Source: an uncultured Clostridium sp. (GTDB lineage Bacteria; Bacillota; Clostridia; Clostridiales; Clostridiaceae). From it: a stretch of 51,759 nucleotides of DNA. Each line of letters opens with the position of its first letter. Within the stretch, counting starts at the first letter, position 1. Made by a program: the position numbers and the translations under genes. The notes under the pieces were generated by a model that had not been told where the DNA came from, made no database searches, and saw nothing but the letters and a program-made list of their open reading frames with translations. Positions 17,465 to 25,823 of the stretch are shown one piece after another. The stretch is from assembly GCA_900543325.1 (NCBI GenBank), contig UQQU01000012.1, forward strand, positions 1 through 51,759, written 5' to 3'.

Positions 17465-18151
17465 ATGAACAACTTACCTTATTTTTTAGACACTTGTCCT
17501 AATTATATAAAAAATAAATTTATGTATGTTAAATTTAATACTTTTGATAAAATACTTAAACAAAATGAAGATCCTAACTTTGTGTATATAATAAAAAAAG
17601 GAAAAGTCAAAGTTTATTCACTAACACCAACTGGAATTAAATATCTGGAGAGGACTTATTGTGAAAATGATTTATTTGGAGAGCTAGAAGTATTTGCTAA
17701 TAAACCTATTTTAAATTATGTAGAGGCACTTGAACCTTGTGAAGCAATTAAAATTTCTAAAGAATTATTTTTAGAATGGATTAAATATGATAGTGATTTT
17801 TCTTTATATATTCATATAGAGCTTTCTAAAAAAATGTATCATACTTCTATTAATAGTAAAGCAAATGTTGCTTATAATTTAAAAGATAGAGTACTCTTCT
17901 TTTTATGGAAGTTTTTAAATGAACATAATCTAAATACCGTTCATAAAGACATACTAGTAGAAGGTGTAGGTTCTAATATTAGAAGTGTTAATCGAATTAT
18001 TAAAGAATTAGTAGATGAAGATATTGTTGAATATAATAAAGGATTTATTAAGGTAAAGGATATAAATAAACTTGCTGATATAAATTTCTCCTCTAATAGT
18101 CATAATAACTTAGTAAGTATTTTTAATAATAATTCAGGAGGCAAACCATGA
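17465..18151 (+). CDS. Crp/Fnr-family transcriptional regulator
   Basis: A 228-residue protein: a cyclic-nucleotide-binding-like beta barrel (about 20-120, YIIKKGKVKVYSLTPTG and NDLFGELEVFANKP), a long dimer helix, and a C-terminal helix-turn-helix (VGSNIRSVNRIIKELVDEDI, about 166-186). It lacks the N-terminal Cys cluster of Fnr. The cAMP-contact residues of Crp are not preserved, so its effector is unknown. Its stop overlaps the start of the cytidine deaminase gene (ATGA), so the two are co-translated and it may sense a nucleoside-related signal. Confidence 0.87.
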   Translation: MNNLPYFLDTCPNYIKNKFMYVKFNTFDKILKQNEDPNFVYIIKKGKVKVYSLTPTGIKYLERTYCENDLFGELEVFANKPILNYVEALEPCEAIKISKELFLEWIKYDSDFSLYIHIELSKKMYHTSINSKANVAYNLKDRVLFFLWKFLNEHNLNTVHKDILVEGVGSNIRSVNRIIKELVDEDIVEYNKGFIKVKDINKLADINFSSNSHNNLVSIFNNNSGGKP

Positions 18152-18570
18152 TAGATAAGAAATTATTAATAGAAAAAGCATTCGATGCTCAAAAACATTG
18201 TTACACACCATACTCAAACTTTAATGTAGGTGCAGCTTTACTTTGTGCTAACGGTGAAATTTATCAAGGATGTAATATAGAAAATGCTGCATATACACCA
18301 ACAAATTGTGCTGAAAGAACAGCTTTCTTCAAAGCAATTTCTGAAGGTCAAAAGGAATTTACTGCTATTGCAATTGTAGGAAATAAAGCAGGCATAAAAC
18401 CTGGAGATGGAGATTTTTGCGCTCCTTGTGCTGTATGCAGACAGGTAATGGCTGAGTTTTGCGATTTAAAAACTTTTAAAGTAATAATTGCAAAAAGCAC
18501 AGAAGAATATTTAGAATATACATTAGATGAACTTTTACCATTAGCATTTACAGGTAAAAATTTAGAATAA
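18148..18570 (+). CDS. cdd: Cytidine deaminase
   Basis: A 140-residue zinc enzyme deaminating cytidine and deoxycytidine to uridine forms for pyrimidine salvage. The active site NCAERTAFF has Cys54 (zinc) and Glu56 (proton shuttle); PCAVCRQ supplies zinc ligands Cys94 and Cys97. Length is normal for the tetrameric class. It starts within the stop codon of the Crp-like gene (ATGA overlap) and uses GGAGG inside that gene's 3' end, implying translational coupling. A strong terminator follows. Confidence 0.95.
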   Translation: MIDKKLLIEKAFDAQKHCYTPYSNFNVGAALLCANGEIYQGCNIENAAYTPTNCAERTAFFKAISEGQKEFTAIAIVGNKAGIKPGDGDFCAPCAVCRQVMAEFCDLKTFKVIIAKSTEEYLEYTLDELLPLAFTGKNLE

Positions 18571-18578
18571 AATACACC

Positions 18579-18653
18579 AAGTGATTCATATAGTAAAAAG
18601 TGATTAGGATTATCTTTTATCTATCATAATCACTTCTATGAATCACTTTTTTT
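18579..18653. terminator. Branched terminator after cdd
   Basis: A perfect 12-bp outer stem (AAGTGATTCATA with TATGAATCACTT) encloses a second hairpin (AGTGATT..GGATTAT / ATAATC..ACTT). It is followed by seven T residues on the plus strand. The T run overlaps the stop codon of the convergent Nudix gene. Confidence 0.85.
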
Positions 18654-19101
18654 ATAAACTATAATATTGATCTATAAATACTTTATGACTTCTAGGAATA
18701 TTGTCAGGTAATTCATCATAACTAAAAAAGCATAAATCCTTAGTTTCAAAATTATCTATATTCAGTTCACCACTATAATTTTTACATACATATCCTATAG
18801 TTATGAAAAAAGCTTTATCTCCATGAGGAAACTCTATAAAACAATCTTCTCCTGAAGTTGTTCCTAAAAGATTTAATTCTTTTATATCCAAGCCTGTTTC
18901 TTCCTTAGCTTCTCTAACTGCAGTATTTTCAAGTGACTCACCTAACTCTGTAATTCCACCTATTAATCCCCATTTATAAGGGAAGGTTCCTCTCTTTTGT
19001 AATAATATTTCATTATTTTCATTTATTATCAATACATTTACACCTGTTAAATTTATTGAGTCATGACCTACTCTATCTCGTATATATTTAACATAATCCA
19101 T
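18652..19101 (-). CDS. Nudix hydrolase
   Basis: A 149-residue protein with a complete Nudix box, GGITELGESLENTAVREAKEETGL (Glu residues of REAKEETG present, about residues 45-68), and a preceding strand VLIINENNEILLQKRG. It hydrolyses a nucleoside diphosphate linked to an unknown group. The start is placed at MDYVKYIRD because GAGG lies 8 bases upstream; the open frame extends 45 codons further without homology. Monocistronic, convergent with cdd. Confidence 0.88.
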   Translation of the reverse strand: MDYVKYIRDRVGHDSINLTGVNVLIINENNEILLQKRGTFPYKWGLIGGITELGESLENTAVREAKEETGLDIKELNLLGTTSGEDCFIEFPHGDKAFFITIGYVCKNYSGELNIDNFETKDLCFFSYDELPDNIPRSHKVFIDQYYSL

Positions 19102-19270
19102 ATTTATAACCTCACTATTTTTTATTATCATAAACAATATAACTAATATTCTCTTATTTCTATTATACCTACAACTTTTTATTCTTAAAGAAAAAGAAAG
19201 ATATTTTTCTAATTTAGGGCATAATATATAGGTCATTGCATTAATATTTATATCTTTAAGGTGAATTTAT

Positions 19271-19960
19271 ATGAAAAATAAAAATAATAAAACACAAAAA
19301 GTACCACCATTTGAAAAGCCTTTATTTATAATGATAATAACCTTTGTTGGCGGTTATATGAATGGGTATACTTATATTACAAGAAACAATATATTAGCTA
19401 ATATGCATACTGCTAATATGTCTAAATTAGGAATTAATATTGCACTTGGAGAATGGTTAGAGGCACTACACTACTTCATTCCAATTGTAACTTGTATATT
19501 AGGTGCTGCTTTTAGTAAATTAATTGAAACTATACTTATAAACTTTAATTTTAAAGGAGATTGGAGAAAGTTTGCTCTTATTTTAGAAGGAGTTGCATTA
19601 TTTTTAATAGGACTAATTCCTAGCTCTTTTCCTGATATTATTGTTACTAATTTAGTTTCTTTTTTAATGGGATATCAATTATGTTTATTTAGAAATTGTC
19701 TTGGTGTTCCTTTTAATACAACTATATGTACTGGTAATATTAGAACTGTTGGATTATTCTTATTCGGTGCATTAGATAAAGAAAGCAATGACTCTTTTAA
19801 AAAATTAATTACTTTTACAATACTTACTTTTTCTTTTGCAGTTGGTGCTATTCCTGGTACTTTAATATCTCTTGCTTTAAGTATTAAATCTGTATGGGTT
19901 TGTAGTTTTATATTATTTCTACAAGCTTTTTGGATATATATTTATGAAAAGAAACTTTAA
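19271..19960 (+). CDS. YoaK/DUF1275 family membrane protein
   Basis: A 229-residue protein with six hydrophobic segments. It has the family motifs FVGGYMNGYTYI (near 26-37), NMHTANMSKLG (near 44-54) and a CLFRNCLGVPFNTTICTGNIR stretch near 134-155. DUF1275 proteins are membrane proteins of unknown function. AAGGTGA lies 8 bases before the ATG. Confidence 0.87.
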   Translation: MKNKNNKTQKVPPFEKPLFIMIITFVGGYMNGYTYITRNNILANMHTANMSKLGINIALGEWLEALHYFIPIVTCILGAAFSKLIETILINFNFKGDWRKFALILEGVALFLIGLIPSSFPDIIVTNLVSFLMGYQLCLFRNCLGVPFNTTICTGNIRTVGLFLFGALDKESNDSFKKLITFTILTFSFAVGAIPGTLISLALSIKSVWVCSFILFLQAFWIYIYEKKL

Positions 19961-20020
19961 ACAAACTCATCTTTTTTAAATACTATATAGTATAAAATCT
20001 AATGATAGGAGATGAGATAT

Positions 20021-20401
20021 ATGTCAATAAATTGTTGTAACACTGAATCACCCTGCTGTAATAATAACTGCTGTAACCCTTGTAATGGTTATGGCAATGG
20101 TATATCAGGCTTTGGTGGCTCTTGGTTTTATATGCTAGCAATATTTTTATTGTTTGGTGGTAGTGGCTTTGGCCCTGGTAGCTTTTGGGGTGACTATGGC
20201 AAGATATTCCGTTGTAGCGGATTTAATAATGCTTGGTGTGATAATCTTGGATTTAATAAATTTAACAACGGCATCTTTGGTAACAGCAACTTTGGTAGTA
20301 ATAATCTTTCTAATGCCAACCTTTCCAGTACTGGCCTTCTTGAAGGTCTTTCTGATAATAATAACTTTGATATTGGTAACCTTACTAACTCTTATAATTA
20401 A
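20021..20401 (+). CDS. Small Cys-, Gly- and Asn-rich protein of unknown function
   Basis: A 126-residue protein. The N-terminus MSINCCNTESPCCNNNCCNP has eight Cys in the first 21 codons. A Gly-rich hydrophobic stretch follows (FGGSWFYMLAIFLLFGGSGF, about 31-50), and the C-terminal half is an Asn/Gly/Ser repeat with NxGF-like units and almost no charged residues. I do not recognise the family; the composition recalls spore-coat or surface-associated peptides. The second in-frame ATG is chosen because AGGAG lies 10 bases before it and only 2 before the first. A perfect terminator follows. Confidence 0.7.
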   Translation: MSINCCNTESPCCNNNCCNPCNGYGNGISGFGGSWFYMLAIFLLFGGSGFGPGSFWGDYGKIFRCSGFNNAWCDNLGFNKFNNGIFGNSNFGSNNLSNANLSSTGLLEGLSDNNNFDIGNLTNSYN

Positions 20402-20410
20402 GCTACTTCC

Positions 20411-20452
20411 AAAAAAGCTATTAGGATTAATTTTCCTAATAGCTTTTTTTAT
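20411..20452 (+). terminator. Terminator of the Cys/Gly/Asn-rich protein gene
   Basis: AAAAAGCTATTAGG pairs with CCTAATAGCTTTTT around a 9-base loop, with a run of seven T. A clearly related hairpin occurs at 22517-22560. Confidence 0.9.
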
Positions 20453-20528
20453 TTATTTAAGTTTTTTTATTTTTCTTTTTAGATTCTTTTTTATTATAAA
20501 CATAAATCCCAAAGTAAATCATGATATA

Positions 20529-21677
20529 TTAATATAAACTTATAAAACATATATATCCAATTTCTAAAATTTCACTACCAAAACCTTCACTTATGAAATC
20601 TATAACAGCTTCATAATTATTGCCAATAACTCTTGAAAATACAACTATATAATCCTTTATATCTTGAATATCCAACTTTTCATTTTCACTAATACAATAT
20701 TTTAAGAATAGTGCATATCTAATTAATAAATATTCTAATATAATTATCTCAAAAGAAAGTATCATTTCTTCAATATCGCTACTATTACAATTAGCTAAAA
20801 TTTTAGATACTATACAATTTTCAATGAAATCACTATATTCTTTAAATACCTTTTTATAATCATTCCATTGCTCACAAAGATATTCTATTTCTATTTCTTC
20901 TGCAAAACTTGAAATATCATCTAAAATAGTTTCTAATCCTGAAACATCTCTATAATTTTCTACAATATCTATAAATAAATTATTAATTTCTTCTATAGAC
21001 TCATCTCTATTTAAATCTATTTTGTTATACATATGTTCAAGCTCTTTTAAGTATTCTTTATCTTTATACTCTTCTACTTCCGTTAATAACTTCCTCTGAT
21101 TAATATGTATGTTTTCTAAAATAGTTAATAACATTTGAAAACTAATTACTAATTTATGATCTAATGAGAATTCATCTTGCTTAATTATATTCACTAAAGT
21201 TTCTCTAATTTTAAATTCTAATGATGAATCTAAAGAATGATTTCCCTCTTCACATATCATATCTATTTTTCCATCAATACTATTTATAATTTCTATAACT
21301 TCTGGACACGCACATGATAAAGAAAATTCAGTTCTATCTTTAAATTCATTTTTTATTCTAGGAAATGTATGGCATGTTAAAGATATATATTCTTCACCAT
21401 GATTCTTTACTATTTTACATAAACCATTTTCATCTAATAATGGACATGGATCATGAATATCTTTATTTATAAAATATTCTTTCTTATTTTGAGAATATTT
21501 TATTTTTAAATTCTTTAAAATATAATTAAATTTATTTTCTTCACTTTTCCATTTATTAAAGGTGTTATCATCTACACTTATATCCCACCCTTCACAGCAT
21601 GTAAATTTACATTTATCTGCACTACACTTAAAGCTATCATAACCTGTAATTTTTGATATATTTATTTTTTTATTCAT
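20529..21677 (-). CDS. FliB-type lysine-N-methylase family protein
   Basis: A 382-residue protein whose N-terminus carries the FliB/YkgJ cysteine pattern (FKCSADKCKFTCCEGW, then DPCPLLDENGLCKI and LTCHTFPRI). This suggests a metal or Fe-S centre; the rest is helical. FliB methylates flagellin lysines in Salmonella. No flagellar gene is in the window, so the target may be elsewhere or different. GGAG lies 8 bases before the ATG. Transcribed alone. Confidence 0.83.
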   Translation of the reverse strand: MNKKINISKITGYDSFKCSADKCKFTCCEGWDISVDDNTFNKWKSEENKFNYILKNLKIKYSQNKKEYFINKDIHDPCPLLDENGLCKIVKNHGEEYISLTCHTFPRIKNEFKDRTEFSLSCACPEVIEIINSIDGKIDMICEEGNHSLDSSLEFKIRETLVNIIKQDEFSLDHKLVISFQMLLTILENIHINQRKLLTEVEEYKDKEYLKELEHMYNKIDLNRDESIEEINNLFIDIVENYRDVSGLETILDDISSFAEEIEIEYLCEQWNDYKKVFKEYSDFIENCIVSKILANCNSSDIEEMILSFEIIILEYLLIRYALFLKYCISENEKLDIQDIKDYIVVFSRVIGNNYEAVIDFISEGFGSEILEIGYICFISLY

Positions 21678-21734
21678 CCTTTATCTCCAATTCAAATTAA
21701 TTTAAATCTATACTACCTATAAAAATTAAAATTC

Positions 21735-21774
21735 TAAAAAATATAGCTAGTAAAACATTCATCTCACTAGCTAT
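21735..21774 (-). terminator. Terminator between the PPC gene and the FliB gene
   Basis: On the minus strand ATAGCTAGT pairs with ACTAGCTAT (14-base loop), followed by ATTTTTT. It lies about 225 bases after the PPC-domain stop, so the intervening sequence is probably transcribed. Confidence 0.75.
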
Positions 21775-21799
21775 CTTAACTTACTTATACCTATAAGTA

Positions 21800-21975
21800 T
21801 ATATAATTATTTAAATAGTATTTGCATATTCATATTAAAATCTTTTATTTTCTTCGAATATGACCTCATGAATATATCTGCAACTTCCTTTCTTAATTAT
21901 TTCATTTTACTGTAAAGAATTTATAAAAGTTTCTAACTCACTGGATGTTGCTGATTCATAATTCCAACAAGCATC
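21800..21975 (-). pseudogene. Possible decayed reading frame (no start, in-frame stop)
   Basis: The minus-strand frame reads ..ACWNYESATSSELETFINSLQ, then an ochre stop, then NEIIKKGSCRYIHEVIFEEN and KRF before a second stop, all in one phase. There is no start codon or ribosome site. It resembles a coding remnant interrupted by a point stop, but no family is recognised and chance is possible. Otherwise the 321-base gap between the FliB and PPC genes holds only the terminator. Confidence 0.25.
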
Positions 21976-21998
21976 TTAAGTTTAAAGATAAATTCTGT

Positions 21999-22400
21999 TT
22001 ACTTTTTTACAAAGACAATTTCTTTATAACCTGTTTCACTATCATTAACTGTATCGTATTGCCATCCTATTATTTCCTGTATAACAAGCTCACAAGTAGT
22101 ATTAATTATACATCCTTCCACTAAATGACCACCAATTACAGATAAGTCCTCCTTAGAAAAAGCAATATGTAAATGACTTCTTTCAGAACTTATAGTTCCA
22201 TTTAAAGATAATATCTCACAATTTTCATTTACTTCTCTTATATTGATACCTCCAGCATCACGTACTCTTAACTTTGATACACATCCTACTGATGATAATA
22301 CAACTGCAGCCTTAAGATTCTCTTCTTTTGCTATTTTCTTTATTTCAATTAATAAATCATCTCCACGCTGAAGCCTTTTACATATAATTCTACAATTCAT
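21999..22400 (-). CDS. PPC/DUF296-domain protein
   Basis: A 133-residue single-domain protein of the PPC (plant and prokaryote conserved) fold: GDDLLIEIKKIAKEENLKAA, VLSSVGCVSKLRVRD and the His-containing SHLHIAFSKED plus GGHLVEGCI. In plants the fold is fused to AT-hooks; bacterial stand-alone members have no settled role and may bind metal through the His residues. The ATG at 22400 has GAGGTGA 6 bases upstream; a GTG 9 bases further up overlaps that site. Confidence 0.85.
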   Translation of the reverse strand: MNCRIICKRLQRGDDLLIEIKKIAKEENLKAAVVLSSVGCVSKLRVRDAGGINIREVNENCEILSLNGTISSERSHLHIAFSKEDLSVIGGHLVEGCIINTTCELVIQEIIGWQYDTVNDSETGYKEIVFVKK

Positions 22401-22516
22401 TTTATTCACCTCATGTTATAATTTAATTTTAATAATGGTACTGCTATTGTTATAAATATTATTATTAATCTATTTATAAGTATATTTTTTATTATATAAT
22501 TATATTTTTACAAACA

Positions 22517-22560
22517 AAAGGCTACCAGGATTGATTTTACTTTTCCTAATAGCCTTTATT
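22517..22560 (-). terminator. Terminator of the purine operon
   Basis: On the minus strand AAAGGCTATTAGGA pairs with TCCTGGTAGCCTTTT around a 13-base loop, followed by GTTTG and further T. It lies about 180 bases after the purD stop; no nearer terminator was seen. Confidence 0.75.
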
Positions 22561-22599
22561 ATTATTATTTAATTATTTTATAGTAGATTGTTCATTCTT

Positions 22600-22725
22600 C
22601 AGATTTATTAAGTTAACTTATACTTTCTCAATCTTACAACTATGCTCTTTAAGTTTGGAATCATAACATATAGCAACAGCTAAAACTTCATTATTTATAA
22701 ATCCAGTTTATTCTTCATGATTCCA
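22600..22725 (-). pseudogene. Possible coding remnant downstream of purD
   Basis: The minus-strand frame reads FWNHEE, a stop, then TGFINNEVLAVAICYDSKLK and EHSCKIEKV before another stop, without a start or ribosome site. The [C/F]WN[Y/H]E pattern is shared with the remnant at 21800-21975. The similarity is short and may be accidental. Apart from this and the operon terminator, the 339-base gap between purD and the PPC gene is empty. Confidence 0.2.
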
Positions 22726-22739
22726 AAACTATACTACTA

Positions 22740-23978
22740 TTATATATCTCTTCTAAAATACTTTCCTTCAAAATTAACCTTCTCAGTCAACTTATAAGCC
22801 TCTTCCCTAGCTGCTTCAACAGTTCTACCTCTACCAACAACAGATAAAACTCTACCACCACTAGTTCTTAAAACTCCATCTTGAAGTTGTGCTCCTGCTA
22901 AGAATACCTTGTCCTTAATACTTTCATCAATAGTTATTTCAAATCCCTTTTCAAAAGCTCCTGGATATCCTTTTGAAGCTAGAACTATATTAACACAAGC
23001 TCCATCATACCACTTAACTTCAACTTCATCTAATCTACTATCTAAAGCTGCTTCCACTAAATCAACTAAATCACTTTCCATTAAAGTTAATACAGATTGA
23101 GTTTCAGGGTCACCCATTCTTACATTGTATTCTAATAAATAAGTACCCTTCTTAGTTATCATTAATCCAAAGAATATAATTCCCTTAAAATCAAAACCTT
23201 CTTCTTGAATTCCTTTTAAAGTATTAGAAACTATGTTTTCTTCAAAGTCTTTCATTACTTCTTCGGTAACAAATGGATTTGGTGCTAAAACTCCCATACC
23301 ACCAGTGTTTGGTCCCTTATCTCCATCAAATATTTGTTTGTGGTCTTTTCCTGAAATAAAAGGTATTAAAGTTTTACCGTCAGTAATTGAAAGAATTGAA
23401 GCTTCTACACCTTCAAGGAATTCTTCAATAACAACCTTTTGTCCCGCTCCCTTGAAAATATCAGAAATCATAAAATCATCAATTGTATTCATAGCTTCTT
23501 CCTTAGTTGCTGCAATTACAACACCTTTACCAGCAGCTAATCCATCGGCTTTAATAACTATTGGATATTCACAGTTTTCTAAGTAAGCTTTAGCTTCATC
23601 ACATTCTGTGAAAGTTCCATATTGAGCAGTTTTAACTCCATACTTTTTCATAAAATCCTTAGAAAAAGCTTTACTTCCTTCTAATTGAGCTCCTCTAGCA
23701 TCTGGTCCAAAACATCTTAATCCTGCGGCTTTAAACTTATCAGTTATACCTTTTGTTAATGGATCTTCTGGCCCAACAAAAGTTAAATCTATATTATTGG
23801 CTTTTGCAAATACTACTAATTCATCTATATCAGTTATATCAACATTTTCACATTTATTTTCAATTGCAGTTCCACCATTACCAGGTGCTACGAATATTTT
23901 ACTAACTTTTTCACTCTTAGCTAATTTCCAAGCAATAGCATGCTCTCTTCCACCAGAACCAACTAATAATATTTTCAT
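22740..23978 (-). CDS. purD: Phosphoribosylamine-glycine ligase
   Basis: A 412-residue ATP-grasp enzyme joining glycine to phosphoribosylamine, the second step to IMP. It starts MKILLVGSGGREHAIAWKL; further signatures are VGPEDPLTKGI, IKADGLAAGKGV, GPNTGGMG and YNVRMGDPETQ. The ATG at 23978 has GAGG 9 bases upstream; a GTG 15 bases earlier overlaps that site. Last gene of the pur cluster, separated from purH by 326 bases that hold a 200-bp palindromic element. Confidence 0.97.
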   Translation of the reverse strand: MKILLVGSGGREHAIAWKLAKSEKVSKIFVAPGNGGTAIENKCENVDITDIDELVVFAKANNIDLTFVGPEDPLTKGITDKFKAAGLRCFGPDARGAQLEGSKAFSKDFMKKYGVKTAQYGTFTECDEAKAYLENCEYPIVIKADGLAAGKGVVIAATKEEAMNTIDDFMISDIFKGAGQKVVIEEFLEGVEASILSITDGKTLIPFISGKDHKQIFDGDKGPNTGGMGVLAPNPFVTEEVMKDFEENIVSNTLKGIQEEGFDFKGIIFFGLMITKKGTYLLEYNVRMGDPETQSVLTLMESDLVDLVEAALDSRLDEVEVKWYDGACVNIVLASKGYPGAFEKGFEITIDESIKDKVFLAGAQLQDGVLRTSGGRVLSVVGRGRTVEAAREEAYKLTEKVNFEGKYFRRDI

Positions 23979-24097
23979 ACTAAAATACCTCACTTACTCT
24001 AATAGATAAATTTCAGTTAATATAAAAAACTATATTATTAAATAATGTAGCAAAAACATTAACTATTTGGTTTTTTATTAATTTAAACACTAGTTAT

Positions 24098-24297
24098 AAA
24101 AAATAGATTATTAAATCGGAGAGAATATTTGTAATAAGCCTTAGAATTTAATAATTGATGGAGTAAAATTTGCGTTAAGAAGTTTCAACTGTTCGAAGCG
24201 AAGCAAGTTTTGAAACTTTAGCAAATTTTACGAAATCAATTATATAAATTCTTGGCGAAATTACAACAATTCTCATAGATTTGATAATCTATTTTTT
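24098..24297. repeat. 200-bp imperfect palindromic intergenic element between purH and purD
   Basis: The two halves fold onto each other along their whole length. Paired blocks from outside in: 24098-24117 with 24278-24297 (19 of 20 plus a G-T), 24121-24126 with 24269-24274, 24129-24135 with 24260-24266, 24138-24140 with 24254-24256, 24143-24150 with 24245-24252, 24151-24159 with 24235-24243, 24163-24173 with 24221-24231, 24180-24188 with 24210-24218. A TTCG/CGAA mini-stem forms the tip (24192-24202). A diverged copy of one arm occurs at the right window edge. No reading frame is inside. It looks like a MITE-like or structured-RNA repeat. Confidence 0.85.
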
Positions 24298-24304
24298 TAT
24301 CACC

Positions 24305-25810
24305 CTAGTGTTTAAAATGTCTGATTCCTGTAAAGACCATAGCAATTCCATGTTCGTTACAAGCATCAATTGATTCTTGATCTCTTATAGATCCACCTGG
24401 TTGAATTATTGCTTTAATTCCATATTTAGAACATTCATCAACTATATCTCTAAATGGGAAGAATGCATCTGAAGCTAGTATCGTAGCCCTCTCACCTCTT
24501 CTTAAAGCATCCATTGTAGGCCAAATTCTATTAACTTGTCCTCCACCAATTCCTACAGCAACACCATCTTTAACTGTAACTATAGCATTTGATTTAACAT
24601 ACTTAACTACCTTCATACCAAATACTAAATCTCTCATTTCAGCTTCAGTTGGAGCCTTTTCTGTAACAACTTTTAATTCATCTAAAAGCTTAGTATCTTC
24701 TTCTTGAACTAAAATTCCTCCATCAACAGTTACCATAAACTTTTTATCACATGGCTTAACGTTACATTTAATAACTCTTAAGTTCTTCTTAGTTCTTAAA
24801 ACTTCTAAAGCATCTTCATCAAAATCTGGAGCTGCAACTACTTCTAAGAATATTTTAACCATTTCTTCAGCAGTAGCTTTATCAATCTTCTTATTAATAG
24901 CAACTATTCCACCAAATATTGAAGTTGGATCTACATCATGTGCTTTAGTGTAAGCTTCTACAGCAGTCTCACCTATTGCAACACCACATGGAGTATTATG
25001 TTTTAATGCACAGCATGCTGTTTCTTCAAATTCATTAGCAACTTTCCAAGCAATATCTAAATCCTTAATATTGTTATAAGAAAGTTCTTTACCATTTAAT
25101 ATTTCAAAGTCATTCATACCACCATCAAATTCATTTGAAACATAGTATGCAGCGCTTTGATGTGGGTTTTCACCATATCTTAAGCTTTGTTTCTTCTTAT
25201 ATGAAATTGAAAGATATTCTGGATATTCTTCTTCATCACTTAACATGAAGTTAGAAATTGCTGCATCATAAGCACTCATTAAATTAAATACTTTACCAGC
25301 AAGTTTCTTTCTCAATTTATAGCTAACATCTCCAGTTTCTTTAATTTCAGCCATTACAGCTTCGTAATCAGAAGCTTCTGAAATAACAACAACATCTTGG
25401 AAGTTCTTAGCTGCTGCTCTAAGCATTGTAGGACCACCGATATCTATAAATTCAACCTTTTCTTCAAAGCTTAAATCTTCTCTTACTTTTTCAAAGAAAG
25501 GATATAAATTAACTATAACCATATCTATAGTTTCAATATTTCTTTCTTTTATAGTTTTCATATGTTCTTCATTGTCTCTTATAGCAAGTATTCCTGCATG
25601 AATAATTGGGTGAAGAGTTTTAACTCTTCCATCTAGCATTTCTGGGAAGTTTGTAACTTCATTAACTTCTGTTACTGCAACTCCATTTTCCTTTAGGTGC
25701 TTATAAGTACCTCCAGTTGAAATAATCTCAACACCGTTTTCTGCTAAAAACTTTGAAAAATCTAAAATTCCAGTCTTATCAAATACACTAATTAATGCTC
25801 TTTTAATCAT
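24305..25810 (-). CDS. purH: Bifunctional AICAR transformylase / IMP cyclohydrolase
   Basis: A 501-residue enzyme for the last two steps to IMP. The N-terminal cyclohydrolase domain starts ALISVFDKTGILDFSKFL and has STGGTYKHL and LDGRVKTLHP. The C-terminal formyltransferase part shows LRYGENPHQSAAYY, ALKHNTPCGVA, SIFGGIVA and the terminal IIQPGGSIRDQESI..MVFTGIRHFKH. Length is typical. GGGAGG lies 8 bases before the ATG; 13 bases separate it from purN. Confidence 0.98.
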   Translation of the reverse strand: MIKRALISVFDKTGILDFSKFLAENGVEIISTGGTYKHLKENGVAVTEVNEVTNFPEMLDGRVKTLHPIIHAGILAIRDNEEHMKTIKERNIETIDMVIVNLYPFFEKVREDLSFEEKVEFIDIGGPTMLRAAAKNFQDVVVISEASDYEAVMAEIKETGDVSYKLRKKLAGKVFNLMSAYDAAISNFMLSDEEEYPEYLSISYKKKQSLRYGENPHQSAAYYVSNEFDGGMNDFEILNGKELSYNNIKDLDIAWKVANEFEETACCALKHNTPCGVAIGETAVEAYTKAHDVDPTSIFGGIVAINKKIDKATAEEMVKIFLEVVAAPDFDEDALEVLRTKKNLRVIKCNVKPCDKKFMVTVDGGILVQEEDTKLLDELKVVTEKAPTEAEMRDLVFGMKVVKYVKSNAIVTVKDGVAVGIGGGQVNRIWPTMDALRRGERATILASDAFFPFRDIVDECSKYGIKAIIQPGGSIRDQESIDACNEHGIAMVFTGIRHFKH

Positions 25811-25823
25811 GTAAAAATCCTCC

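Noticed and set aside
20154..20537. 127-codon hydrophobic reading frame overlapping the Cys/Gly/Asn-rich gene
   Set aside because: It is in another phase of the same gene, has no ribosome site and runs through the perfect terminator; its hydrophobicity comes from T-rich second positions.
24098..24297. Interpretation of the palindrome as a simple terminator or a purine riboswitch
   Set aside because: It is far longer than a terminator, its loops are not those of a purine aptamer, and it follows rather than precedes purH; a dispersed repeat fits better because a second copy is present.
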